Assembly: GCA_001414485.1 (NCBI GenBank)
Contig: LLEY01000077.1
Coordinates: forward strand, 1-64,000
Reading direction: 5' to 3'
DNA from: Calycina herbarum
Taxonomy: Eukaryota; Ascomycota; Leotiomycetes; Helotiales; Pezizellaceae
DNA: 64,000 nt
The notes beneath the pieces are model-generated. The model was not told the DNA's origin, did not search any database, and was given only the letters and a program-made list of their open reading frames with translations. The position numbers were made by a program, and so were the translations under genes. Of the stretch, positions 45,600-58,600 are shown piece by piece; position 1 is the stretch's first letter; each line of letters begins with the position of its first letter.

Positions 45600-47000
45600 A
45601 TGGGCAAAAACGGAAAGTTTGGAAAGACCTACGGGAAGGTCATCGGAAAACCAGGCGACGGTCGACCTGAGTGGAAAGGTCCCGCTTTTGTCAAGAAACC
45701 CGATTCAAAGTCAAAAGCCAAACCAGTCGCCGGCGATGAGACAGAAGAATCTGAGCCGAATGTTCCAATAAAGCTACAACAACTTCTTCTGAATATTTTC
45801 CGAGACTCATTTTCAACACTCCTCACATCTGACGATCTACAGCCGATATTGCAAGAAGTCAAAACAGCACTATTCGAAAGGGAATTTGCTCGTGCGTTTG
45901 GCAAGAAAGAGTATCTGGAGGCCTATTCTGCACGATGGAGTCCAAGTCGTGCGCTCTGCTATCAGTCAATTTTGATCGATATTCAAAAACACCTGACCAA
46001 GATGGCTAGCTTGAATCCGGATGTCGAGGCAAAAACACCTCTTTTGAAAGAGGGCACATCTGCTCAGCACTCAATTCCATGTCTGGATGCGGTGTCATTT
46101 GGTGGCGGAGCAGCAGAAGTCATCGCGTTCGGCGGTTATTCTCGCAGCTTGAGAGACGCATCACAAACTCTCTCCGAGGACGACTCAAGCGAGGAGCCGG
46201 AAGCTCGACCGTTAATTGGTCCGATACCAAGTATCGATTTGACCCTTCTTGATTCAGCTGCCTGGGAAGATGTAGTGAAGGTGCTACGTAGTGGACTTGT
46301 CGACCCCCCACCACTTTCAAAATATGCCAGTGCCTCGGCAAAAGCAGCAAATAAATCACTCATCGGGGCCGAATCACTGGAGACCAAGTATCGGATGGAA
46401 AATGTACTGAGCATGTCGCTAAGTCAAATCAAAGAACTTGTTGGTGGCAAGCCGAAGTTTTTGAGCTTACTCTTCACCTTGAACGAGTTATACACAGAAT
46501 CAATCAGCAAGACAACCGCTTTTCTTCTCAATCTCACAATGGCAACCAAGAAGGGGTCGTTATTGCTGGTCGTTGATAGTCCCGGTAGCTACTCTATCAC
46601 AAGCGTTGGTGCGGATGAAAAGAAATATCCAATGTAAGTCACATCAATTCAATCCTAGGAGTCTCAACGGTTGTTCTAGCATTTTGCTTTTTTGAACGAT
46701 GCTCTCTTGCTTTATATATTCTCTCTTCAACAGCTTTACAACATTTGCTCCCTAATTCACTTTGAAATTTGAGTAAGAACGTTAACTGACTTGTGAAATA
46801 GGAAATTCCTTCTCGATCATACATTACTAGAGACCCAGAAAATCAAAGCGGACGGAGATGATCGCAGGAGAGAAAGTCCTCCAGATTGGGTAAAATTGGA
46901 AGCCTCAGATGCAAGATGGTTCCGGATACCCGAAGAACTTCGCTACCCTATACCTTTGGAAAACATGCGTTATCAATTACATCTCTACCAACGAATATGA
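45600..47000 (+). CDS. 25S rRNA uridine-N3 methyltransferase BMT6-like
   Basis: Predicted nucleolar SAM-dependent enzyme; yeast Bmt6 makes m3U in large-subunit rRNA. Two exons (45600-46633, 46802-47000) join in frame to 410 residues, slightly longer than the yeast protein. The N-terminal 55 residues are basic and Gly/Lys-rich, suiting nucleolar location. YSARWSPSRALCYQSIL (about 109-125) and the SAM-loop-like VSFGGGAAEVIAFGG (about 167-181) are what I associate with this methyltransferase family. The second exon has DDRRRESPPDWVKLEASDARWFRIPEELRYPIPLENMRYQLHLYQR, a typical terminal helix region. The gene call is firm; the specific rRNA site is by family only. Confidence 0.72.
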
Positions 47001-47963
47001 TGGTAGAATTCTTCTTGTTTGAAGTTGACTTGATGGACACGTCAGAACCAGGCAAAGTGGTCTTATCATTGTCTGCTAGTGAAACGTAAGTATACAATAT
47101 ACAAATTTCAACTTTCTCCTAACTGTTCTGTAGGCCACTTTTCCAGCACAATCAGATAATGCAACGAATACACATAAGCCATGTCCTTGTATCAAGGAAA
47201 TTTAGCCTTTGCTTATGAAGGTTCAAGATATGGCTCTGGTGTTTACAGTCAGGAGAGCGACGGATTCGAAGTAGATCTCGTTAAGCTCACAGCCACTAGG
47301 CAGCTTGATATATCTGGAACCAGGGTGTTTACCTTTGTGAGACATGTTCCGGCGCACTATAGCATAAACATGAAGTAATATTCATCTTCTGAGTGGGACC
47401 TCGGAGGCACAATTAGGCAGGGATGTACTTGAAATTCCTTCGTAGTCAAGGATTCTCATGATGTTGGCTCATGAATGCTACTGCGATGACCTACGAGAGA
47501 ACCACGTTTTATAGGATCTACAAGGCAAGCAAATAGATATTGTTCTCTTGGGTGATTCTTCAAGTATTTAACCGATGCTAAATTTACTCGATTTCATCTT
47601 AAAATCAATCTTTTCTCGTCATCTCCTCATTATAATTCGCTTTACCGTCCCCCTTCCTCTAAAACTCCCACTTAACGTTTACCTCACTTCACTTGAAATT
47701 TAGCCAACATATTTAGTACGCTAGGAACTTAAAGATATACTAGTAATACTACAAAGCGATGGTATGCACCTCTATAGCTCTCGCAACGAGAAGGAAATCG
47801 CTAGAGGACCAGAAAGAAGTGATTCACTAGCTTTGTTTTACTGTGTACCAAGCTGGTAAAGCGATGTATAACCTTTCTCAAAATCAATTCAATGTCAAGA
47901 GGTTTCTTATGACACGATTTAGTATTGAACAGGAGAGCCCAACTTTTCCCCTTTGTATGGTCT

Positions 47964-48297
47964 GGTATACTTTATTTACCAATTATAAAATTGACCAATT
48001 ATGTTGCTACTTTAGACTATTATATAGTAAGTCTAGTAATTTGTATTATTAAATTAAATCATTCAAGAGTATCTGGGTTAATCAAGTTAATTAAATAAAG
48101 TTCAAGATTGTAAAAAAATCCAGAGTACTAGATAAATTCTTAGTATAAATAAACATTATATATTAAAAATTATCTCAAAGATTTTCAAAGAATAAGATTG
48201 TTTAATAGAGCGTGAGGCTATGTCATCGTGCTACAGCGAAATCTAGTATATGTCTAGCTATTATTATTTAATTCCATAATTGGTGAGTGAACCATAT
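47964..48297. mobile_element. AT-rich inverted-repeat element, family C
   Basis: The left end reads GGTATACTTTATTTACCAAT. The right end is AATTGGTGAGTGAACCATA, whose reverse complement is TATGGTTCACTCACCAATT. The two ends match at about 14 of 19 positions, with several C/T differences. The near-consensus fragment at 23283 matches the right end at 17 of 19. The 334-bp interior is non-coding and very AT-rich. Confidence 0.5.
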
Positions 48298-48303
48298 ATA
48301 TGT

Positions 48304-48407
48304 AGGTTACCTACTGATAGCAGCATCTTGTAGAAATATCTCGTAAAAATGTTGTGCAATTCTTAGGTCACCTACTGATAACCACATCTTGTAGAAATAT
48401 CTTATGT
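48304..48407 (+). repeat. Direct duplication, about 40-bp unit spaced 61 bp
   Basis: ACCTACTGATAGCAGCATCT and ACCTACTGATAACCACATCT start two copies about 61 bp apart. Both continue TGTAGAAATATCT. The pair lies just right of the family-C element. Confidence 0.75.
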
Positions 48408-49742
48408 TATACTATTTGTGAAAATCCTTTTAAATTCCAGTATGAAGTAATATGGTAGAGCTGTTTTTATTTCAGAGGAGAGGAATTTGAGAGTGGAGAT
48501 TTCCCAAAATCGAGTTGAAAATTAGTTATTGTTAAGGTGGTCTCTGCTGTCACTTGGTGGCGAAGCCTTCCCCCTTCGTAAAATACTAATTGTAGAAATT
48601 GCATCAGAATTCTATTTGTAGAATAATAATATCCTAAAGAGCTTAGGGCAATAAAGTTAGTTTGGCATAGTAATTTGGTATAATATTAATTATATTTTGT
48701 CTTGTAATAAATCTTATAAGTTTATTCAAGTATCCCAAGCTTCTGGGATAGTATCTTTCAATACAGATATAATGAACCTGGACTAGAGATTTTGTTTTTT
48801 TACCAAAAACAAATTGAAATGTTGGAAGATTGCTACACAAAAAGGGTTCCCCATTCCAATTATGAAGTTTGGTGAGTTATCAGAGAGTTGTTGGTTCTTT
48901 AGCAAGTGAAATGGATTTTCTTCGGCTTCCATAACTAGGTAGAATGGTGTGTTTCAATACAGTTTCGACTTAGTGAGCAGGTTTCTTGAGTTATACGAGA
49001 AGCTACGCAGCCGTTGCCTCCTCATGATGGAATCGCAAGTTGAATTGGCAGATCTGCATCCTAGGGATCCTTGGCTATTTCATCTTTTTTGGCAATAAGC
49101 TGGACAGATTTTCCAGTTCATTTAGGCGGCGTCAAGTCCCAAGACATCTCAACGGACCTCCTCGGGATCTCGGAGAGCTTAAACAAACCACAAGATGATT
49201 TAAATGCCTAAGCCGGCCTGACTCATTCTTGTATGGAGAAAAAGAAAAAGAAACTCCTAACTTGCTCGAGACATGCCTCCAAACAAAACAATTATAGCAT
49301 GTTTATCGCCTATCCCCGAAGTAGGAGCACAAAATTTTCCCCCGAAGGAGGCAAGATTCCCTTCCTTGGGCTTCCTCACATTCACATATCATTGGCATGA
49401 CGTCCTTTGAAAGTCTATTTGGATAGATAATCCTTCGCATCCCACCAATGCCGAAGGGCTCCGATGATGCCGTCACCCAAAAATGGGAGACTTCCTTCGT
49501 ACTCGTTGCCCCGCTTTAGAAAGGCGAGGAAATCCCGAGATAGGCCCCTCCAAGGTAAAAAGGGCCCCTCATTCCATACCATTCGACAACACAAAGACCC
49601 AACTCCCACCCCCTCACCAACTCCAACCTGCAACTCCTCCTTTAACTCCTCCTTTTAAGCTTCAGTATTTGGTAGACATCAAGGTGCTTTTTCAACCGCC
49701 ATTTCATCAAAAACAACCCCATAATCGCAGTTACTGCACTAG

Positions 49743-51248
<1,506 letters not shown>

Positions 51249-52061
51249 CGGTTCGCATCGCGGCTTTGAGTCTACGGGCTTGTCTCTCTGCTGGGTAAGT
51301 AGTATTACATAAAAATCCGGGTAGGCATTACTGAATAAAAACAAGTTACAAAAATATTATGTATAGGATTCAAGTCCGTGTTGGCAAGGGTTAAATGAAT
51401 TCATCAGGAAATTTAGCAATGTATCATTTTATTGGCACGGCATGAATTTTATTTTTATTCTTTTTACGTGAACGATTCTGAGAGTTTTTTCAATTTGGAT
51501 TCCAAACCAAATATCTACGGAGATAGCGAGAGGCGAAAGTCCTATTTTCCTAGTTTTAAGGTTTGAGGGGCGAACTTCAAGGGAAGTTGCTCCAGATTTC
51601 AAAGCATTCCACTATTTTTGTTTGCGAGCCACGGAACTTCAATTTGTGCTTCACATGCAGTGTCCATCATGAACAGTATTGTAGAATTGTGTTTGTTATT
51701 AGGTGTTTGTGTGCATAGTTATTTGTCATTATTCTAAAACACACATAAGTGACTGGGCCCGGCCTTCTCAAGGAAACCATATTACGCCCGCTAAGATCAT
51801 CAAATAGGTCGCAGGTCGCAAGGTCATAATAGAAAAGAGCATGGTAAATACAATGCATCAATGGCCCTCCCCATCAATCATTAAAAAAAAACGCCGTTGT
51901 TCGGATAAGGTACTCCCGTACTCCATGTACATTGGCGGTCAAGACGGCCATCGATGTCCAAGTCTCTATTCCTCAGATCCCCTTGATAACTTGTGTTCGC
52001 TCGGCATTGAGTTGTGCAGCGTTTCGATCGTGGGATTCCTTCTTACACTGTAGATGGGAAA
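51249..52061. other. Convergent intergenic gap
   Basis: This gap holds the 3' flanks of the glutathione-dependent dehydrogenase (+) and the AN1-type gene (-). It is AT-rich around 51340-51500. No gene is seen. Confidence 0.6.
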
Positions 52062-52670
52062 TTAATTGTTAGCCAGGAATTCTTCAAGAACGTTGTCCAA
52101 ACCAACTTTCCACCATTGAATCCCGTCTTTGGACGAAGATTCCGGGGAAGAAGGGCAGCTTACGTCTTCTAATCCATCACATTTGTGGTCTTCTAACAGT
52201 CTGTGCTTCCCACAGTAATGGCCATTACAGAAGCCACAGTCCCCAATGATGCGTTGCGCACCATCCCTACAGTCCTTGTATGTACAGCGGATCTTCTTGG
52301 GAGGCATACCGCCTCTTAATGGGAATGCGAGGTGGAGTGTGGATTCGCGCGAGATGTGGTGATCGGCGAGGGTTGAGGAGGGCGCGAGGTGTTTCCCGGC
52401 GTGCACGATGCGAAGGTCGCTCGAAGGAAGAGATGTGCGGACGGAGAGGAGTGTTGTGAGGTTTTCGACGGAGATGTCTTGAGGAACTGTGAGGGCGATT
52501 GCTGGGTGGTTGGTTAGTCGCTGTTCTGCCGGTTTCAAAGGGAATGGGAATGGGGGTCTAGGCATGGAGGGAGAGCGCTTACTGGTGCCTGCAATGTTCT
52601 TTATGAATATCTGCATGGTCTCGGTGCACTCGGGTGAGGCGGATCGAGAGCTGGAGGTTGAGGAAACCAT
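52062..52670 (-). CDS. Ubiquitin-like plus AN1-type zinc-finger protein
   Basis: Proteins of this type are linked to ubiquitin/proteasome and stress responses. Two exons (52670-52583, 52501-52062) join in frame to 175 residues. Removing the intron creates MQIFIKNIAGTTIALTVPQDISVENL, a clear ubiquitin fold start. The fold ends at LRGG, after which MPPKKIRC begins the zinc finger. AN1 ligands are seen in CTYKDC, CGFCNGHYCGKH and HKC. The C-terminus is Ser-rich, then acidic-hydrophobic (WWKVGLDNVLEEFLANN). The start is uncertain: I used the ATG of MVSSTSSSRS. An unbroken frame reaches an upstream ATG at 52904, but that extension is Ser/Thr/Pro-rich and looks like leader. LRGG could allow ubiquitin-like processing (inference). 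Confidence 0.88.
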   Translation of the reverse strand: MVSSTSSSRSASPECTETMQIFIKNIAGTSKRSPSMPRPPFPFPLKPAEQRLTNHPAIALTVPQDISVENLTTLLSVRTSLPSSDLRIVHAGKHLAPSSTLADHHISRESTLHLAFPLRGGMPPKKIRCTYKDCRDGAQRIIGDCGFCNGHYCGKHRLLEDHKCDGLEDVSCPSSPESSSKDGIQWWKVGLDNVLEEFLANN

Positions 52671-55600
52671 TTTGAGTTTTGTTTGAGTGGTGGTTTTGGT
52701 TGTTGCGAGAGGTACAGAGGTATGGAGTGGCGGGTTGGAGAGCGGGTGAGATGAAGACGGAGATGGGAGGTTGTCGAGGATGAGATAAGGTCTCGAGGTT
52801 GCGATGTGATGTGGCGCGGCGCTAGAGTATTGAGTTGCTAGAAGGGTCGATGGCGACGAAGCACTAGTACGGAGTAGACGTTCGAAAGTGGCTGTGGCGG
52901 TCAAGGTTGCGTAGTTGCGTGGTTGCGTGGTTGCGGGTAGAAAGGAGGCTCAAAGAGGCGATTCAAAGCGGACGGATGTGGTGGTGTGTTGTTGTGGATT
53001 GTTGGGTAGAAAAAGTTGGTTTTTGGGTTGGGGGTTTGCGGTGGTCTTTATTCAGAAGAGAGAGCGAGAGATCCGAGTCATAAAATGGGCAGGCAGGAGA
53101 TTATATATAACAATCAATGGACACTACTTGCTGGGCTGGCTCATGCTGGTCTCACGACCTACTTGTAGCTGACTCGATGACTTTAGCAACCCCTGAACCC
53201 AAGGAATTACATCCGGACTTAGCCACAAGCTAGCCGAGACCAAGTTCTAGTGTCAATGTCAATTATCAATAACTCCGCTCATAGATATCATAGTTGCTGG
53301 CTGCGGTTCCACGTGCTTCTATAACTCAAAATCTTCCTAAAGTTTGGTCGTTTATTTAAACCATCTCAACTCGGTAGAACAATCAAATTCAGTAAACGAA
53401 CTTCGGCGCCTTCGCTACAGATTCCAAATATTGCCTCAATTCTTGCTGACCATATTGCAACCCCATAGCAACCACATTGCGTGATATTTAATGCATCACA
53501 TCGTCAGAACTAAGGCAGTGGCCAAATTTCTTACAACCTCACAATTCACACTAAGCTAGCATTCAGGCTATAAATTATCCGATCTCGCTCTCAAACTAAA
53601 ACCGATCAGCACATGCAACGATGGAAATTAATCCACCTAGATCGACGCCAGCATTCACGTTTCTCAAGGTTTTCATGCAGCTTCCAAGAGGCCTCCATCG
53701 TCACACTTAAAAAGGGTCGCATCCACATCGTCGGACCAGCATCCAGAACCCCCTCCTCGCATAATCACAAATCCAATTAATACGATCGACGTCGTCCGCC
53801 TTCCCCTTTTCTCGCCTCGCTCATCAATCCCTCCCAGGATCCACCTGTTAATCGTCGTCCGTTCCACCCGCCAAGCAACGATAAGACGTCTTCCGGCGCT
53901 CTAGAAAGTCAGAGAAGAAGCCAAATCATCCCTTCGTCCAAACCTTTTCACACAGGACAAGAAGAAAACTCGTGGGCCCATTGACGGCGTTCGAGCCTTT
54001 CGAAACCGCTCGCATCCCATTTCACGAACACTTCTCATCCCTTGATCCCGAGACCAAACACTCGAAAACACCGGAACAGCGCAACAAGACAACACATCCA
54101 TACCCCGCCAGCGTTTCCTTCCCTCAATCTATCCTTTCACCTCCCTCCCCTCGCTTTCTCCGAATCTTTAAACGTTCTTTAGCACCGGATGCAAAGTCCG
54201 TCCTCCGCATCTTAAATTCCATCACCTCACGCATGCGAAATCGGAACTGTTGAACAGCAGGAACCTACATGAGGTCCCTTCATAAAATTCCAAGAACCTA
54301 AACACCAACTCAACCTCGCATATCTCACCAAATTACACCCTTAATATCACTATCCCCACACCGAAAAGAGGTCACCTCACCGCCCTATCAAGCCACAAGC
54401 ACCCCAATATTACCAAACAAGGTAATCCATATAAATCAGGTCACATGGCCTGAAAACAAAGAACGATCACACCCGCAAAATCTAGAACATCGCCAGAGCA
54501 CTCGTATCTCTCACTCATACGGGAAAAGCAACCATCTCGCTCTAAAAATAGTAAGCCTAGATTTCAGTACTTCGTGACTTCGTACACTTCCATTCCACAA
54601 CACCCAAAACGGTAATTCCCCATTTTTGACTACCACTTATCCATTACCTCAACCCAACCGGGTTTGGATCAACAGTTGGACCACAGAAGCGATAGTAGAT
54701 AACTCTCGTTGTTTTATGTTCCCAGGAGAATCTAAAACATTAACCCAGATCGTTTAGGGTAATTGAAGTGGTAGAGCAAATCGAGATAAACTGTCAGAGC
54801 CCAAGTTAAAATCATGCCCAAAGTCCCAGAACCCTACCCGTATGCAGCGTCGGCAGCAGCCCACCGACAGACAACACAGGGAACGTCTGCACAACCGGAT
54901 GCAGCTGCATGCAGAACACCAACCACGAACCACCCACATCACAGCTTGTAATTGGTTGAAAAAACACATCCCGATTCCCGAGAGGAAACCCTAATTATCC
55001 ACGGAAAGTCACGGTATAGATATGCCAGCTCGCAGTAGACAAGAAAAGCGGCAGTAAATAGCTGGTTGTGCCACACACCTTCTCGATATTACGCAAATAC
55101 TTTGGGACAATCAAACTTCATTGTTCTAAACCATCTAGTTAAAAATTAAATTGTGGAATTGTCCTAAGTATTTAGGTTAATTACCTTGTTTACCCCAAAA
55201 AGTTAGGACAATGAGCTAGGTAGGCAGGTACGAACCTGAAGTAGTTACTGCCGCTTTTATTGTCTACCGCGAGGCCTGGAAAATTCAAGACCATAACCAC
55301 ACGAGAAGGCTGAAAGGGAAAGATTTTCATTACAACAGCCGAGCTATACGTTTACACACAACTACAAAAGACCATTCATCAAATGTCACGAGCAATATAA
55401 AGAACTTTTCAAGTCTTGATCTCGAAATCAAATTAATCAGGGAAATACTCACAGGTAGATCATCTGGCCAGACGAAAAAAAAAACAAAAGGTGGTTGCCA
55501 ATCTATCAATGCCCTAAACCCTTTCTCAATCCCATCCATGAATCCCTTATCATATACCCAAACGCCACGCGAAAAACAAAAAAATAGACCATGATCAATG

Positions 55601-55672
55601 TGTGTGCTAATGCAACTCCAATCTGAATGCAAGAAAAAACAGCCGCTATGCAAAACAATATCATAAACCTCA
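52671..55672. other. Intergenic between AN1-type gene and ATG2 3' end
   Basis: The 3-kb region holds the AN1-type promoter (about 52.7-53.2 kb), a C/A-rich stretch (about 53.5-54.6 kb) with no recognisable gene, family-A copy A4 (55029-55273) and the ATG2 3' flank. The frame at 53972-54253 is compositionally biased and lacks a domain. Confidence 0.5.
55029..55273. mobile_element. Family-A inverted-repeat element (MITE), copy A4
   Basis: The 245-bp element starts CTCGCAGTAGACAAGAAAAG and ends with the complement of CTCGCGGTAGACAATAAAAG; both continue inward with CGGCAGTAA. Flanks are GCCAG and GCCTG, a possible 5-bp duplication with one change. The interior keeps GGCAGGTACGAACCT. It lies about 400 bp beyond the ATG2 stop. 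Confidence 0.85.
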
Positions 55673-58600
55673 TCAATGCTTCTTATATTTCTGTAAATCA
55701 CACATATTAGCGGTATCCCAATATGGAAAGGGGTTACACAAAAACTTACAGCATCGGCTCTTTGTAGATTTCCCGGATCCAAAGAGTTTGTTGCACCCAT
55801 CAATGTCTTCCCGGCCGCTTTAGCAATCCCAATCGGCGGTCGAAGAATCACAGTCGGCGCATGCTTCCGTACTGCTTTCAACACACCTGCCGCATTCCCA
55901 CTCTCCATGACTTCCCCCGGAATCGCAATGATAGCATCACGTGCCGTGATCAAATCCCGTCGAAGGCCGGTATATCCACCTCGTAGACCCTGAAGCACAC
56001 CAACGGGTTGGTTGGCGTAAAGACTGATCTGCTTGGTTTCCTCCTCGGAATCTCCATCCTCGAAGCTCATACTTGTTTCCATAGAAGGCCCCAGGAACCC
56101 TTCTGCTCCTTGAAGTACAGTCTGAACCCCAATCGCAAACTTGGCTCCTAATTTCACTAATTCCGTGCCAGTTGTTTTGGCAAAGGCAGTTGCCCCTTTA
56201 CTAAGGCCTCGTACGATTCTTCCGTCCTTCTTGTATTCCTGAAGCGGGATTTTGACAAGTTTTCCCACGCCCCCGCCCACATTAACAAGTGATCGTACAG
56301 GAGCCAGTCCGGCCAAGATGCTAGGTAGCTGGTTGCTCTTGATATCCGGCATCCAAATGTCGTTCAGACATTTACCGAGCTTCTCAAATCCAGTGACACC
56401 ATATATGATGGTGTGGCGAAGTACCATGTCGGCTTCATCCAGGATCAAAAAGTTCATGAACTCGGTGGTATGACCGGAACGGAGACCGGCGTAGTCGACG
56501 CGTTTTGGTTTGAAGTCCAGTTTAACCACCACGGAGTTAACTTCGGCTCGTTGTATAAATGGAACATCTCCAGGCGCTGATGGTGCACGAACAGGTGCAG
56601 AATCATCCTTGAACTCGAAGAACCGAGTAATGAAATCAAGAGCATCTTGATCGACATGTAGACGGAGGGGGAGTATTGTTGCCTTGAGCACAATCTCAGC
56701 CGCTGCCAATTCGGGCACAGGTTTGACATTGAGAAGCTCGAGATGAACCATACTGCTGCTAGTCTCTCTTTCGCCAGACTCTTGCATATATGTTGCAAAC
56801 TTTTTCCATGTTGACGTGGGGATGTTATCAAATACGTCCAGATCGCGAACGCGAACGTCTATCGAGCTCTGAGTCTCTCCACTGCCAGGTGGAAAAGTGA
56901 CCATGTCGATATTGACACCCTTCAACTCAAAAGCGATTTTATGGCGCTTACTTCTGTTAAGTCGCAAGCTCTTGTGTTTGGGTTTCCGAACTCCTCCCTG
57001 GCGGCTTGTCGCTGATGATACGGTTGTAGTAGCGATGGATTCTGTTTCAGTAATATTGTCATGCAGCTCTTGGTTGATAGCTGCTGCAAGTTCACGAGGA
57101 TCTCGGTTCGCGGGGACACCGATGTATATTGAATTGAACAGAAAATCGCCAATCACATCATCTTCGTCGTCTACGTCCTGGTCGAAAGTCGAGAGGGTTT
57201 GGGTTCGCGCTCGTCTCTCGTTGGCCTTTAATTCCACGTCTTGAACTGCCCTAGTGATTGTATTTCTAGTCTCTGGCCAGTCGTAGCCATCGAACAGATT
57301 CCAGATGACATGCACGTCTCGAACGCAGACTTTGAGTGGGCTCTTTCGGACTTTTGGAGCACTTGATCGATCGTAAGTATTCTTGGAGGAGTTCCAGCGA
57401 TGTGCAGTCCCTTCCAAAATTGATCCAGTACCAAAATGATTTTCCACGAAATTCAGTTCTCCCTCTGGTTCTGGTTCCTGTGAATCCTGGAAGCTATTCA
57501 CGAGGACTCCTTCATGGGTGTCTCGGCTGCTCAATTTCGTCGATATCTCTGGTATACCCAGTCCCGCCATAATATCATCGTCTGCATCTTCGGGATAAAG
57601 TTCCGAATCCAGGTCAAATTCGTCCAAATCAAAATCTTCATCGATATCATAGTTACCTTCTGCGGTACCAAACGCATCTGCTGACAGAGACTTCAGTAAA
57701 TCTTGAACTGGTATGACCTTTGTGCGATACTTTTTCTCCATGCTTGGAATGGATGGAGGAGCCAGAGCGCATAGGATAGCGACCAAAGTCTGTGTGGAAT
57801 CTGCGCAAGACTCGAGCACAAACAGATCATCTCGGAGCTCTATATCAATACATTGTTCGTCGTCTGTGTCTGCTGATACCATCAAAACAGCCTTGGCCGA
57901 AGAAATATGGCCGACAGCCACAAACCCCATTGTACAAAGATCCGACTCTTGATTGCTACCACCATTGAATGACCCGCGCCTGGGCCGATTAGTGAGGCCT
58001 CCTGAGATTATATTCGCAACGTCATCGATAACAAGAATTGATGCCTTGTTTAGATTCACAGTTGCAGAAGTTTTTTTGTCCTTGGGAACAGAAGCAGTCA
58101 TCTGTGCCTCCGTCAAGCAAACCAGAAGTTTCGAGGGCAGACCCAATGGATTTAGACCCAAAATACAATCTCGCATACCAACATTGATGGAAAGCGGTTT
58201 GGACGTTGGTGAGTCAGAGCGTAGAGGTTTTCGTGTAGCTTGAGGAGACCGTGTTCGTGCGAAGTCCGTCAATGTTGCTACAGAAGCAGCCATGCTCGCT
58301 GACATGTCTTGTGCAGTTGCTCCTTCCACAAGTCCAAGAATAGTCATGAGAGTTGGAACTCGATATTCAAGCTTCAAATTCCACACTTGAAATTTCACAA
58401 CAGGGTCCATCTCATTACCGATCATTCGGACCATAATTGCCGGGAATCTTGCGCTGGGCTCTCTCAATTCAGCGTCCGTCGCCGCCCCAATAAGTTCTTC
58501 AGATGAATTGCGGTGGACAGATACGGTATTGACGCTGAGAGCAATGAGGGCAGGCAGGGTGATTTGCGCTACTTCTACATCAGTCGAGGTCAACTTTATA

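Noticed and set aside
53972..54253. 93-codon + strand open frame in a C/A-rich stretch
   Set aside because: Pro/Ser/Arg-rich with no domain; the base composition explains the open frame.
55330..55672. ATG2 frame continuing to 55330
   Set aside because: A good GTAAGT donor at 55749 and an acceptor at 55691 give a short basic tail typical of ATG2; the read-through sequence is atypical.
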